Shown here in pieces: positions 9,476-22,700 of a DNA stretch of 64,000 nucleotides. A program made the translations under genes and the position numbers. The stretch spans positions 14,371,335 to 14,435,334 of the forward strand of contig NC_088297.1 in NCBI RefSeq assembly GCF_032854445.1, in the 5' to 3' direction. Origin of the DNA: Liolophura sinensis (lineage: Eukaryota; Mollusca; Polyplacophora; Chitonida; Chitonidae). Each line of letters begins with the position of its first letter. Position 1 is the first letter of the stretch. The notes below the pieces were generated by a model, which searched no databases, was not told the origin of the DNA, and worked only from the letters and a program-made list of their open reading frames with translations.

Positions 9476-12400
9476 GTAAGTTTCTCTCTGACCTGTCACA
9501 ACAACAACGCTGTACGTTTGATAAGTAGCCATGGAGAGAACGTAACAAATTTTATGTTTCGTAAATCCATTACATTGTTGAATGAATGGCAAGATTCATT
9601 GGTGCAGGTTTGTGTGAAATAAAAGTGATGCTTGCGTGTTTTCGTGTGTTTAAGGTTAGACAATCTGTCACACGGAAAAACAATCTGTCATGGTAATTTT
9701 CTCAAAAATTACCGAAAATAAGAGAATGGAAAATGACAAACTATCAAATAAATTTGCAAGATGCACAGGACTATTGATTTCATTTGAACCCACACAGATG
9801 TTTGATGTAATATATAGACATTATGCCGTATCAAATTCAAACGTGTTTAATCATAACCAGTGAACTGTGGCTTTAAATGTATTCTAGCAGGTGAAATCAC
9901 TTAGCAGAAAAATTCTTGCAATGTGTCGATACACAAATTATACAGGGACTAGGCCTGCCTGGGTATTGATATCTTTCCAAAAATATTTTTGTTCAATGAT
10001 TGGACCATATATATCTGTCAGGTTTATTATTAAGATTTTTCATTTGTGCTACCTTTTCATGCCCTGTTCCTGAAATTATTTTAAAACCATAAGAAATTGA
10101 CAGCAGAAGGTGACATTTGATCTTTTTGTAGATAATTTGATGTTATTGCAAACGTCAGGAGAGACCAGAATATCCAGTTGCCCTCTCTCATAATACACAT
10201 TGATACCCAATATATGGTGGTATTTTAATACCTATCTACATATTTCCATACAGTTATCAGGATACATGTCCATGCATATGTGTTCACAATTTTGATTTCA
10301 AAATTTCATTAAGTGAACATATTTGTTGGAATATATCCTTTTGGATCCAAGAAATTCTAATTTGTTTTAAAGAAATGAACTATTTTAAGAAAAGAAATAA
10401 ATCAACAGTTCATGTAAACCCCAATGTGTCAGTGATAATTGTTAAACTATGGTTTCTGCATTGATCAGATGTTCTATGTGTAGCAGTTCATGTGGAATCT
10501 CACATGATCTACAATTAATGGAAAATCAATCATGTTGATACAATAACATGGTTGGCAATGTTGGGATTGGGGATGTGAATCATATCAGCCCTCCACCATT
10601 AATGATGTATGTAAATTTAACCCTTTTCAAAGCGGATGTATCTTAGGGTAAACACAGGATACCACGCCTCAGAGCATCAACTGTCGCAGCAGAATATCAT
10701 ATCAATACCTACTCATCCCAGATGATGAGTTGTTGCCATAGCAACAGATGAGCATAGCAAGATGTGACTTGAGAGATATATATTGATTTTTACACGTTCT
10801 GGTGAAACATGGCTAAATAAATACTAGAAGTAGGCAGTCTTTGCCTTAGTGTCACTGCTTTAAATATTTGCAATTGTCGTCATAGCAACTATTATTTTCT
10901 CACCTTTTACTGCAGTAGCGTCAGTATATATATCTATTTTTTTCTAGCTCTCCCTTACGTGTGCTTTTGCTATTTCTTGCACCAGCCTGAAGAGTAAAAC
11001 TGATTTGAGGCAAATTGTTTGTTGTGAATGTTGTAGTGGTTGCTATGGGCTAAATTTTGAGGCAGTGGCAGAGCTTTTTCTGATGTATTTGTGAAAAGTT
11101 TTTATCGTCATTAAATCAATAAAGGCACAAATTGGTAGAAGAAGTATGAAGCCTGAACGAGATAGTCAGACTCCGCTTTATGGTGACTACCTCAGTCAGG
11201 ATCCAGTTGGAAGAACTTCTGAGAGATAATCTTGCGAAATGGCTGTGAACTTGAGCAGCATCATCAAAATTATGAAAATGTGTGACAGTCAGCACTATGA
11301 GCGGTTAGTATGTAGGCATTGATATTTTCTTATTATTTTATTCAGTTTGATTTGTGGCTAATGTTGTATCGAGACATTTTTTATCTTGTAAGATGGCGGT
11401 GAGGTTTATGGATGCAGGAAGATAATCATTTGAGATATATTTGACACCTAGTTGCACATGTATGTTTGACGTGACTTAGTTATGGCAATGTCTTCTGCTT
11501 AAAAACGTGTTAGGGGCCTCCGTGGCTCAGTCGGTTAGAGCGCTAACACAGCGTAATGACCCAGGAGTCACTCACCAATGCGATCGCTGTGAGTTCAAGT
11601 CTAGCTCACGCTGGCTTCCTCTCTGGCCGTATTTGGGAAGGTCTGGCAGGGCTTTCCCCCGGGCTCTGCTCTTTTTCCTCCCACCATTATTCTGGTCGCC
11701 GTCGTATAAGTGAAATATTCTTGAGTATGGCGTAAAACACCAATCAAATAAATAAATAAATAAAAACGTGTTATTTTTTTTTTTCATGATTGCTTTGGAG
11801 TGAGTGAGTGAGTGCTTGGGGTTTAACGTCATACTCAACAATTTTTCAGTCCATTATTGGAAGTATACTTCCTATCTTTTCTTATCTTTTACACTTCTTG
11901 TGATTCTTCAGTCAAATAAGCCAATTTGCTTTTCTGTACATGATGAAAATTCTTAATTCACAGTCATAGTGAATCACCATTTAAAATGGTCAAATGCTAA
12001 AAGGGTAAAGAATTTTATTCACTTTTTTGGGTATTTTTGATATTTTGAACATATTTTATCTTTTTTTTTTTTGTTCACCGTAAGAAGATGTGCATAGAGT
12101 TAAAATACAATTACATGTAACTGGAGTCTGGTGAAAGTCTGAACATTAATTTTCATACATGCATATCTTTTCTTAAAGGCAGGACAGAAACATTAAGACT
12201 ATTGATCATACTCTCATCTGTGATGATGTATTTTTCGTTCTTGAAGTTTTAATTCTATAAATTTTACACAGTATTCGTATTGTCTTCGCACAATACATGT
12301 ACTTTTGTGATTCCTCTTTTTGTTTGTAAATCATGAAAGAGTGAAATATACCTGTACCACCCACAATTTCTCAGAGAATTTTTTTTTTTTTTTTGTCTCC

Positions 12401-15400
12401 GAGACAAAACAACATCTGTATTCAAGGAGAAAAATGTTTGTTTAATACCCTGTATATGACACAAAGCTTCAGGTCACTTGAAAACAAAAAATATCATGTT
12501 GGTTTTCTATTTTCAGCCCCCTTTCCTCCTACAACAGCCTGGCTGACCCACACTTGTCAGGCTTTTTCTCTAACACTCGCATGAAGAAGTACCTATGTCG
12601 ACAAGGACTGGTGAGTTTTCTTACTTCTCTATCACTCAAATTTAAAAGATATGACACTGTCAAAATGATTGCATTTTTAGCTGTAAACAGTGAGATTTAT
12701 GTACATGTGGTACAAATGAAAACCTAGCGAAAAGCAGGTAAATGAAAGTCATCTCGCATGCATGTATTCATAACAGGAAAGAACCGACCCTTAGCTCTAA
12801 TGTAGAAGATCAGAAATGGAAGCAGTATGATAGGCCTAAAATAAGATCTCAGTAGACACATGATGTCGACTTGCGGCTCTCGTTTTCACAAGTGTACAGA
12901 GTATGTATATACATGTTATTTAAAAAAAAAAATGATTATGATTTTATTCCTGTGGTCAGAAGCGACACCCATTCTTGACAATGAGTCAAGAAAATGTACT
13001 GCTTTTGGAATAGTGTGCAAGCAAAATGTTTACTAGGTTGTCTTCACCATTATAACTTGGCCGTGCAGAAAGGCCAGGAAAAGCTTGAGCATGCTTAAAA
13101 ATACCTGGTATCTTTTTATCTCTGCCATACTTATATTAGATTGTTGTTCTTTCCTATGTTTAGATTACCCGGCGAGGCCAAATCGTTTCGGAATCCACAT
13201 ACCGGATAAACATGGCACGTAAAGAACACAAGAAACATGTGAAGAACTTGCTGGCTTCAGCCATTGTGCACAAGACCCTGGACATGGAGCGGCATCGACA
13301 GGTGGAGATCAAACGAAAACTGGAAGAGATTGCGAAAATCGAGCTGGTCAGGCGTGTGCGGGTAGGTTAACAAATTTGAATAATCATTTGAGTTACTGAT
13401 GAAATATGTGTTTATTCAAGTTTTATTTTATAAATGATGTCCGAATTCCACAGAGCCAGTTGTGACTCCCATCAAAATTTTAATACTGTATTAGAGGTGG
13501 TTTCTGGCCCTTAGAAATCAAAATTTTGACCACATCTTCAACATGATAGAATCTTAATACAAATATGTGGAAATTTCAACTTCCAGTACCAAAAACAAAA
13601 GCACGGACAGCTGCTTATATTTCAAGACATTGTGAAATTGGCCATTCAGCCAAATTCCAGAACGTACTCAAGAGCCTCACATCAGTCCAAAATAATGTAT
13701 GCTATATTTATCAGATTTCTGTGAATGAGCAGACATTCTTGTTACTAAACCTGGTTGACCTTAGCACATCAGTGTGGGCTGCACTTACTCAGTTCAGGAA
13801 CTGTTCTCATTGCCATCCAGTTGCCATACTATTCAAATGTTTCGAATCATATGAAATATGATGGCATGTCCAGCTAGATCATTTGATTGGTTACAGATGT
13901 GACTATTCCTTACTGCAAACTGCTCTCTGTGAAGAATTAGACTTTTTGAAATTTTCAAACAGAACAAACAGCAATCAAAAGTATACTTGTAGATGTGGTA
14001 GATGCAGAGTACATACATGTATATATATTGTAAAGGCACAAAAGTTTTTGCCTGGGTATTGTTGTTTCATTTGCTAAAGATAGCCTATGGATGGTGCGAT
14101 GTTAGCCAAGTATGTATATGTTTAATGACAACCTACAATTTAGCTATTACGATGTTTGTTGAAGACCACTCGTCTTCCACCAATATCTTAGTGTTTGTAC
14201 ATGTACCATGTGTTCGTCACACGTGGAGAAGTTTGTCAGGTTGAAAGTTGTAAATTATCCTGAGTGGTTTACTGCTGATAAATGACTGCTTGACCTACAA
14301 GGCAGTCTCTGATGTAGTTCTCCACCCATAAAACTGACATGTAAGTGACAAAAAAAAAAAAAAAAAAAAAAAAATTAAGATAAATATAATTTGTCCCACT
14401 ACATGCCTAGCACAATCTGTACATTAGTGAACACACATGCAGTTTGTTCTACATCAGGTCTTCCAATTTGAGGCGTGCTATCACCCTCCAGCGGCTATTG
14501 GCACTCCTGAGGCAAAGGCTGTGCTAGCAAGACACACCTGACAAAATCCAAAGTCTGAGAAGTGTGAATTTAGGTGTGCCAATCACACACTCCTGAGCCT
14601 GGTTGTTCAAAACTGCCTGAAGGCTTAATAGCAGATTTAACTTCAAGCGAAGTCTTCAGTTTTGTACTTGGCCCGCAAAATAATTGTGTAGCAGACCCAG
14701 GGATTCTGTGAAAATTTCAAATCACTTTAAGATTGTTACTTCTTATGTAGAAAATATTGCTTGACAATGTCAATTCTGGGTAACTTATTGTGAATCAAAT
14801 TTCGGGTAAAATAACGGATGGGAACATAATAAGTTTAATAACTGAAATTTTGACGTAAGTCTAAGTTAGCGTCGTGATCCTGGGGCCTATACATTAAATG
14901 TCAGCTAAATTTGCTGCTGTTCCAGTTGGCCCCTGTACTACTGTATTGGTTTTTTGTTAAAATCATAAATACATAATGTGACTTAATAGCTAATACACTT
15001 TTGAACAACATAGCCCTTTTTGCAGGGGGCGTTATAATCACGAACCTGCTCAAAAACAAAAACAAATTCCTGCTACATACATGTATACAGGTGTTGAGTG
15101 GCTAATTGAGTGATAAGTTGAGTGATAATTGATCTTCCTGTACTGTATATAGTTTATAATTACATGTACATGTTTATACAAAGGGCTCAACCAAGCCTTC
15201 CCAGAATATATTCTTCATTTAAGAAGAGTTGGGCTATAAGTCTCTGTTTTTTCCTGAGCTTATCACAAGAGACCCTCTGTGCCAGCGATAGTTTTAATTG
15301 TAGTGTTTACCAGGGCTTGTTACTATTGTCAAGACCTGTGTATAGCATAGCGTGTCAGGTGTAGCCTGCAATGTGTATAAATTGAGCTGCGCATCGCTGT

Positions 15401-18400
15401 TCAACAATATCATTGACCCTGTTCTAATGAACCTGAGCATGTTCAGGCAGGTTAAGAGTGGATTACAAGCCATTTGTCAGGGTTAGTTTACAGCTATACA
15501 GACCTATAGTAATATGTCTGTTGTTGCATGTTTCCCAGGATCCAAGATTCCCCCTGTTCCATGTTTTTTTCTAGAGTCCAAAGTGCCCCTTATTCATGTT
15601 TTCCAGGGTCTAAACTGCCCCATTCCATGATGTTTTCCAGGGTCTAAACTGCCCCATTCCATGATGTTTTCCAGGATCTAAACTGCCTCATTCCATGATG
15701 TTTCCCAGGGTCCAAGTTACCCTCAATTCCTTGCTTTCTTGTATACAAAATGCCCTTTGCTCCTTGCATTTCAGAGTGTCCAAAATGCTTCTTACTTTCC
15801 AGAGTGTCCAAAATGCCCCATATTTTGGGATATGAAATATTCTGAAATATGATTTTGAGTGTCCTAAAAGACCTGTGTTCCGTGCTTTTAAGTGTGTTCA
15901 AAAAGGCCACTATTCCCAGCATCTAAGAATGTTGAAAATGCCAGTTACTTCTGGCTTTTAGTAGTGTCCAAAAGCCCCCATATCCTGCTTTTCAATGCCT
16001 GAAATGCCCTCTATTCACCGCTTCTCAAAAATCCCACCAATTCCAAACTTCTCAAAATGCCACATGGACATAAACGTGATTGCCATGAAATGAGTGGAAC
16101 ATTAGTGCAGTGTCAAACACCAATGTAACAAAATAAATAAAAAAAAACAGAAAGGACTCGAGAAAATAAAGTTTACATCAGAAAAATATTGAAAAGGCAT
16201 GTTCCACGTGTGCTTGACTGTGTACATATACAGTTCTGCCCAAACATTGAAGAAGCCCTTGGATACAGTGTATTGGACTTGTAATTTATTGATTTTTTCG
16301 GACCAGGTATAAAATATAGCTCTCACCCGGGACCAACTCACCTGAGTTTAAACCGCAAGTAGTCTTTTGACACACCTAGACGTTTAAGTGCTCTCATTGT
16401 CTGCTGTCTCATTGAGTTAAGTACCATCATTGATTAATATGGGAGACAGGAAACCATTCTCCTTGGGCCACCACCATGAAATCCATGTTGATAGGTTTTT
16501 AGGTCACGAGCAGACAGATCAATCTTAGTCTTCGGGTAAAATGTCTGGCAATTAATTTTGAGTGTTTACACCTGGGGTTAAAGGATGCAATTTACAGGGT
16601 TTATGTAGGTGCAGTTTCTGCTGATATGTTGATAGGATACTGTATTTCACCTTTTTTAAAATGAAGTTAAGCTTTTTTCAAGTGAAACATTTTACTTGAT
16701 TCTTATTGAGCCAGTGAAGAGGCCTTTTTGTGAAGTTTGAATAATTTGTTTGTTAGAAAACTTACATGCAAGTGCGAGCATTAAAATTATAATTGACAAG
16801 CCTTTATGTGCTTCTGAAAATGCATTTTTTACTTACCAAACTGAGGAATCAAGTAAAACATGTCACTTGAAATAAGCTTAACTTCAGATGAAATATGAAC
16901 AGTATATGTGTAATTTTTTGAAATCTTTTTGTATTAAAGCTTGCATGGTGCATTCAGCTTAGCTTCCTTGTAGCATCGATAAAGAAAAAAAAAAGTGTAC
17001 TGAATCCTCAACAAACCCAGACAAACACCTAAGATGTTATCATAGTTTTAGCATGTTAGTAGGAGTATTATCTGATCTGCATTAGTTTGTAAGTTTTGTG
17101 AAGCTCATATGTGCCCCTATATCAGAACAATACATTTTAGTCTTCAAAATCATTTGAAGTATGTTTTCAAACTGCATATAAAGTTACATGTATGTATACT
17201 TGGCTGTTTGATATTTGTTGAGTATACCTGAAGTCCAGCTGCAATAGTATGATAACTTAAGTCTCTCCCTCGTGTCTGCTCATTGACACAGTTAACAGAG
17301 AATAAATCCAAGTAAATCAATACCTGAATCAATAAATCAGAAAGTCATTTAAGTGGAGAACTCGCAAAGGTTACTTGACATTAAAAATAAATCATGAAAA
17401 GCTATTGTTGTTGTCGTAACAACCTTTGTCTGGGCTGAAACCTTGAGCTGTTTAATTAAAATAAAATGGGGCTAAAACTCATCGTTAAGTAAACAAAATT
17501 GTTCTGCAAAGTTTATTCTACCCGATGATGTTTTACTCCTTTTTTTTGAATATTTTTATAATATTTTTATATTCAGCAGTGAATAAAATTCTATGAAGAA
17601 CTATTCTGTATTGAGATTTAAATGCAGTTATTGTAAACAGTTTAATATAGCTCGCTGTCATATCAAGAGTCGGGAGTGAAATATTTGTATACACGTGAAT
17701 GGCATTCATCCTCACAAACCCACATGTACATACATTTCTTTACAAATGTGTTGATACTAGGAAGGCAAAACTCCACGGTTGTACATCGGCGTTGTCCCGT
17801 GGTTCTACCCTCCTAGTTACCATTATGACTCTGCTCAGTGGGAGGAACTAAGGGAAGATAACTGTGGCGAGGAGAAAGATTGGGCTGATGATCAGTTGGT
17901 AGTAGTGACTGATGTAGTGGTAATGAGGGTTCATTATTCTGTGTTCACTACATTGTCACTGACTGTATTCACATGTCACGCTTTCACGAACTACATGGAT
18001 TTTTTTTCTTATCTTTGTATCTTTTTGAAAATTGAAAGAAAAGGATAAATGCATCAGCCTGAGTGGAAAGATCAAAGACAAACATATCCAAAACTACCTT
18101 GACCTATTTTTTTTTTTTATTTTTATTTTTTTTTTTTGAGACTGAATAAATGCAGCAGTAGATATATGCACATTTAATAAGTGTACAGGCTATGTGAAAT
18201 GCTAAACACTCAATCAGGCTATGCGTTCATGTCACTTGTATGTGGTAGTTAAGTCTACATAGGCTTTGTGAAACATGGAGAGCACAGCAGTGACATATAG
18301 TCATAAAATTAAGAAATCACATGGTATGTGTCAGTTGGCATTTGATTGATTTATTTATTTGATTTGTGTTTTACGCCGTACTCAAGAATATTTCACTTAT

Positions 18401-19744
18401 ACGAGCATTATGGTGGGAGGAAACCGGGCTGACCCCGGCAGAAATCCATGACCATTCGCAGGTTGCTCGCAGACCTTCCCACTTTCCGGCCGGAGAGGAA
18501 GCCAGCATGAGCTGGACTTGAACTCACAGTGACCGCATTGGTGAGAGGCTCGCCAATGCATTACGATGCACATGCGCGCTAACCAACTGAGCCACGGAGG
18601 CCCCCTGTTGGCATTTGAAATGTGTAGGCTGCATGAATGTGAAACTGTGTACGCTGTTGTGGAATTAAGATTAGCATAATCCTGTGTGTACACATTCCAC
18701 TTGTATTTTGTGATTAATTTTTCTAGATATTTTGCATATCTAGAAACTTTCTATTGAAACACTGAAAGCACTATACATTTGTATGGACATTGTACAATGT
18801 CATCACATGAAAAAGTCACATTACGCTGTGCTCTTGTCACCAGAAAGATCATGGGGTACATGCCACAAGCATTTTGTATTTAAGTTTGGACACATTGCTT
18901 ACTGCTGATAACAGAGAGAAAAGTTTAGTATGGTGGCTCTTTTATATGTTGGACTTAACGTAACTTAACATAAATGTATGCGACCCAAAAGTCCATGTCA
19001 GTTTTGTGGAAAAGGCACGGTATAGTTTTAATGGAGCATGCTCTTAAAATTATGGAACTCAGAATGCATTAGAAATGTAGTGGTGGACTTGGCGCATTGG
19101 TCTGTTGTATTGTACCATCATTACCAGACTGGTTGAGTGAAAATGCTGTAACTGCTGTTTAATTAAATTTCGCTTTTACTTTGTGCGATATTATCTCTGG
19201 TGCTTAGAAGCAATATTGAACAACGAGAGCTTTGAAGTCTGTTTTAATAATATAAAAATAAATTTAGAAATATTGAAGCAGCAGTGTGGGGAGGAGGTGG
19301 GGTATCAAAATACCATATTAGTTGAGAGTCCAGACACTGCTAAAAGACTGTTGCCAAAAAGCTGTGAACCTGTGGCCATTAAATTTGTATGAAAGTTCAG
19401 TGTTCTATGAAAGCATTACTATTAAATAGCATTTTTGTGAAAAATCACTTTTTTTCACACGGATGTTCTTATATTTGGATGTAAGTACATGTATGTCTAT
19501 ATGCATGCCCAGCAGTTTTGGAGCCATGTTGTTTAGTCTGATGTTTATGCCTCATACAGGGCGATAGGGCTCGGCAACGTGACGATGCTATCTTGCCTTA
19601 TCTTAGTGCCGGATCAGGCAAATCTTATCGCCGTAAATCCGCCGGCGACAAGGTGAGGAGCAGACAATCACGAGAGGGTGCTAGATCGGCCTCTCCTACA
19701 GTAGGACGTGTGAGTGACGTTTGTCAGGGTGTCTGTGCATCTGG

Positions 19745-19776
<32 letters not shown>

Positions 19777-22700
19777 TTGTGTATCAGTGTTGCACAACCT
19801 CAATATTTGTCTCACACTTAATCTTTTTTTTTTTTTCATCTCTCGCACAGGTTTTGAGTTGCTGACCATTTTATTATTGTCAGTAGTTGTTGATATTGCG
19901 TATAATATTGTTCACATATATATGCAGTTTATGTTAGGCTTCATTGACACTGTGTGATTGATTGTATCAACTCGTCAAATTCGACCTTTTAAACAAAAAT
20001 AGAAAAAATGTCATTTCACAATCCGCATTCTTCTACAAATCATATGAAATAATGCTTTGTTTTGATTTTCACTCCACTGGTCAATGCCTCTATCCACATA
20101 GTGTGAATGTTGCTTTAATGTGTATCAATGTGGTTTCAGGGGTGTATCTCTGATTGTGCACCAGTGGTAACAAGAAATGCATTGTTAATATTCAGTCTGC
20201 CATTTTTGTTGTGTTCACAATGACGTATGAATGGATGCCCGTAACTTTCACCTGCTCAACCTTCAGGTCCAGGCTCCCCAGTACATACATGTACATGTAA
20301 TACTTTTGTTTTTGTCATACAGCCCCAAAACCCCAAACATCAAATACATCAGCTTAAATAGGACCAGGAGTAAAATGCTATCATAATTGCTTGCATGAAC
20401 AGGGATGTTATCCCAGAATCTTAACTTTGCTGCTTTCAAAATGGTGCTTTTGTAACAAACCTAAGTACATGTAAGTAAGAAAATCTAATTTTCCGATAAT
20501 GACCTTGTGTATTTGAACTGTTACTCATTAGTTTTATTTCCTGCCAAAAAATGCCAAAAAATTGTTTCTGTTGAAAGCCAGAGTATATTCAGTGGTTATT
20601 ACTACCACGAGCTTGGACCTGTTTAGGTTGAAGGGGCTTAAAAAGGGCGTCTATTCTCTCAATGTCATGTGGTGTTTTTGCTGTTGTTATTGATGTTGCA
20701 CATTTTTACCTCCCTTGTCCTGAATAGGCCTCTACATCTGGTAACAAATCAGAGGAGAATCTTCTCCCGTTGCTCGCGAACTCGGCTCGGGCGAAACGTG
20801 GGAGACCCGTGTCGGGCCCCACACCCCGCAGCAAAGCCCGCAAACAGCGTTCTTCACGCCCCTACAGTGCCCCAGCAAAAGATAACAAACTTCATGCCAA
20901 TGTAAGTGACACTGCTTGGGGATACTGTGTTTAATTTCAGGAAGAATTTATTTTTTTTTTATTATCATTATTTAAGGGGACAGTGGAAAGCAAGAAAAGT
21001 GCATCATTTATTTCGTTGATCAGGAGTTTAACTTGGATTTTCTAATTAATGTCATTTTATGTTTTTGGCTCAAACTTGGTTTGATCTTTAAATGATTTTC
21101 AAAAGCAACATATACATATATTATCAAATTGAAATGACCATGGTGTGAAAATTGCTGATCCAATATCAATAAAGTGTTTGTTATTATGTCTATTAATTGT
21201 AATTCTTGTGAAGATTTGGTAAATGTTGTGTTTTGGGGGTTTTTTTTGTACTAATACTGGATTGAAGATGTTTTGGCACTTACATGTACATGTATACACA
21301 TTTGTTGTTTGCACATGCGTGATGTTGAATTCATTTCTGTACATACACATGTATGCAAATCAAAAATCATATTGCCATATATGAATGATTTCTTCCTCAT
21401 GTTTCTGTATCACATAACTGTTTTGCATAAAAATGGATGACTAAATGGAATTTGTAAGTGACTTCCTCATTTAGAGATTAATTTTAACTGGTAAGTTAAT
21501 TTGCATGAAATAGTATGTCACAGAAAACTGTTTGATGTTGAAAAAGTTTTTATCTTATGAGGTGCACTCATATATGAAATACTGAACATCTACAAATGAG
21601 TATACAACAATATGGATGCCACATCATATATTTTAATTCTACACCTGGCTGAAGTTTTATTTAATGCTTGCAGAGTGGTCGTGAGGGGAGATCACTCAGT
21701 AATGATGACGGGCGCCCAGAATCACGCAGAGGGGCTCGTCATAGAGAGCGAGGAATGGACGAACTGACCAAACATGACCTGAACAAGAATGGCCTCTCCA
21801 ATGCTGAACTGGACACTAGAAATCTCACAAGTGTAAGAAACCTCAGAAAATGTTGATGCTCTTTGAATGAGAGTTCAACACACCCAGATTGATAAGTGTT
21901 GAAAAGCTTGTTTCTTGGGCATGAGGAGCTCAAAGAAAGAAAGGAGCTGTGTTCCATTTTTGTGACAGTATTTGCTTTTCTTATGAGTGAAAAATTTTAC
22001 ATGTATGTTAACAGCTCATGCAGCTTGAAATGCATATCAGTCGAATACATCCAGTGTAGGGGACTAGCCAGAAGTGTGAAAGAGGGTGTCCCTTTTTTGG
22101 GGGCTATTTTGTCATTATACGTGTAGCAGGGGGACCAGATTTCATTTTCCCCTTTCTTTCCCATGTTAAGTTCTGGAAACAGGGTGTGCAAGTAGCACCA
22201 GTTTTCTGTTTCATGAGTAGCTGGCTACCCCATTGATCCAGTGTCTTTTGTTTTCGTTTTCATCCTGTGTCTTTTGTCTTCATTTTCATCCAATGTCTTT
22301 TGTCTTTGTTTTCAGCTTGACACGGTTGCTCTTAGGAAGTATGCGTACATGTTGTCAAAACACGAGCAAGGTGTGAATGCCGTCTCACCCTATCTCATGC
22401 CCCAAGTTGGGTACCGGCTGCCGTCTCCACCTAAATCACCCCGAGGGACCGCTCGTTCACGAAACAGTCGCAGACGACATCAGTCCCCTCGCGACTCCCT
22501 CTCCGCCCGTTCTGTGTCCCCTGGGCAACATCAGGCAAGGGGAGACGACCCAAAAGGGTCCCCAAGGGGCGATAAGGTCACTGTGGATGTAAGTTGCTAT
22601 TGTTTTTTGCTTCATTTGGGAGATAAACAGTACATTATGTGGTGATGTACATGTAACTAGTGGGAGTTACGAAGTTGATATTTTCAGGGATATTCATTTA

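Larger units (their letters stand above)
9476..12516 (+). other. ERICH3 intron 1
   Basis: 3-kb intron with two RFX X-box motifs (10732, 10876), a recent SINE A insertion (11501-11773) and a reversed repeat C fragment (11797-11852). No exon recognised. Confidence 0.75.
13362..19559 (+). other. ERICH3 intron 3
   Basis: 6.2-kb intron, the longest upstream of exon 14. Contains a family B piece (14161-14250), a 28-base A run (14349-14375), a MITE D copy (about 14697-14888), a pyrimidine-rich minisatellite (15530-16060), the possible cassette exon at 17761 and a SINE A copy (18334-18618). Confidence 0.75.

Noticed and set aside
9526-9539. GTAGCCATGGAGAG just after exon 1 as an X-box
   Set aside because: It breaks the consensus at two positions, unlike the two full matches in intron 1.
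11513-11600. tRNA-like sequences (A and B boxes) at 11513, 26912 and, reversed, near 18600, 6040 and 4280
   Set aside because: They are the heads of SINEs with body, tail and target duplications, and do not form full tRNA genes.
17410-17423. GTTGTCGTAACAAC as a third X-box
   Set aside because: One central mismatch; a similar one-off match occurs at 51936, so this level is expected by chance.
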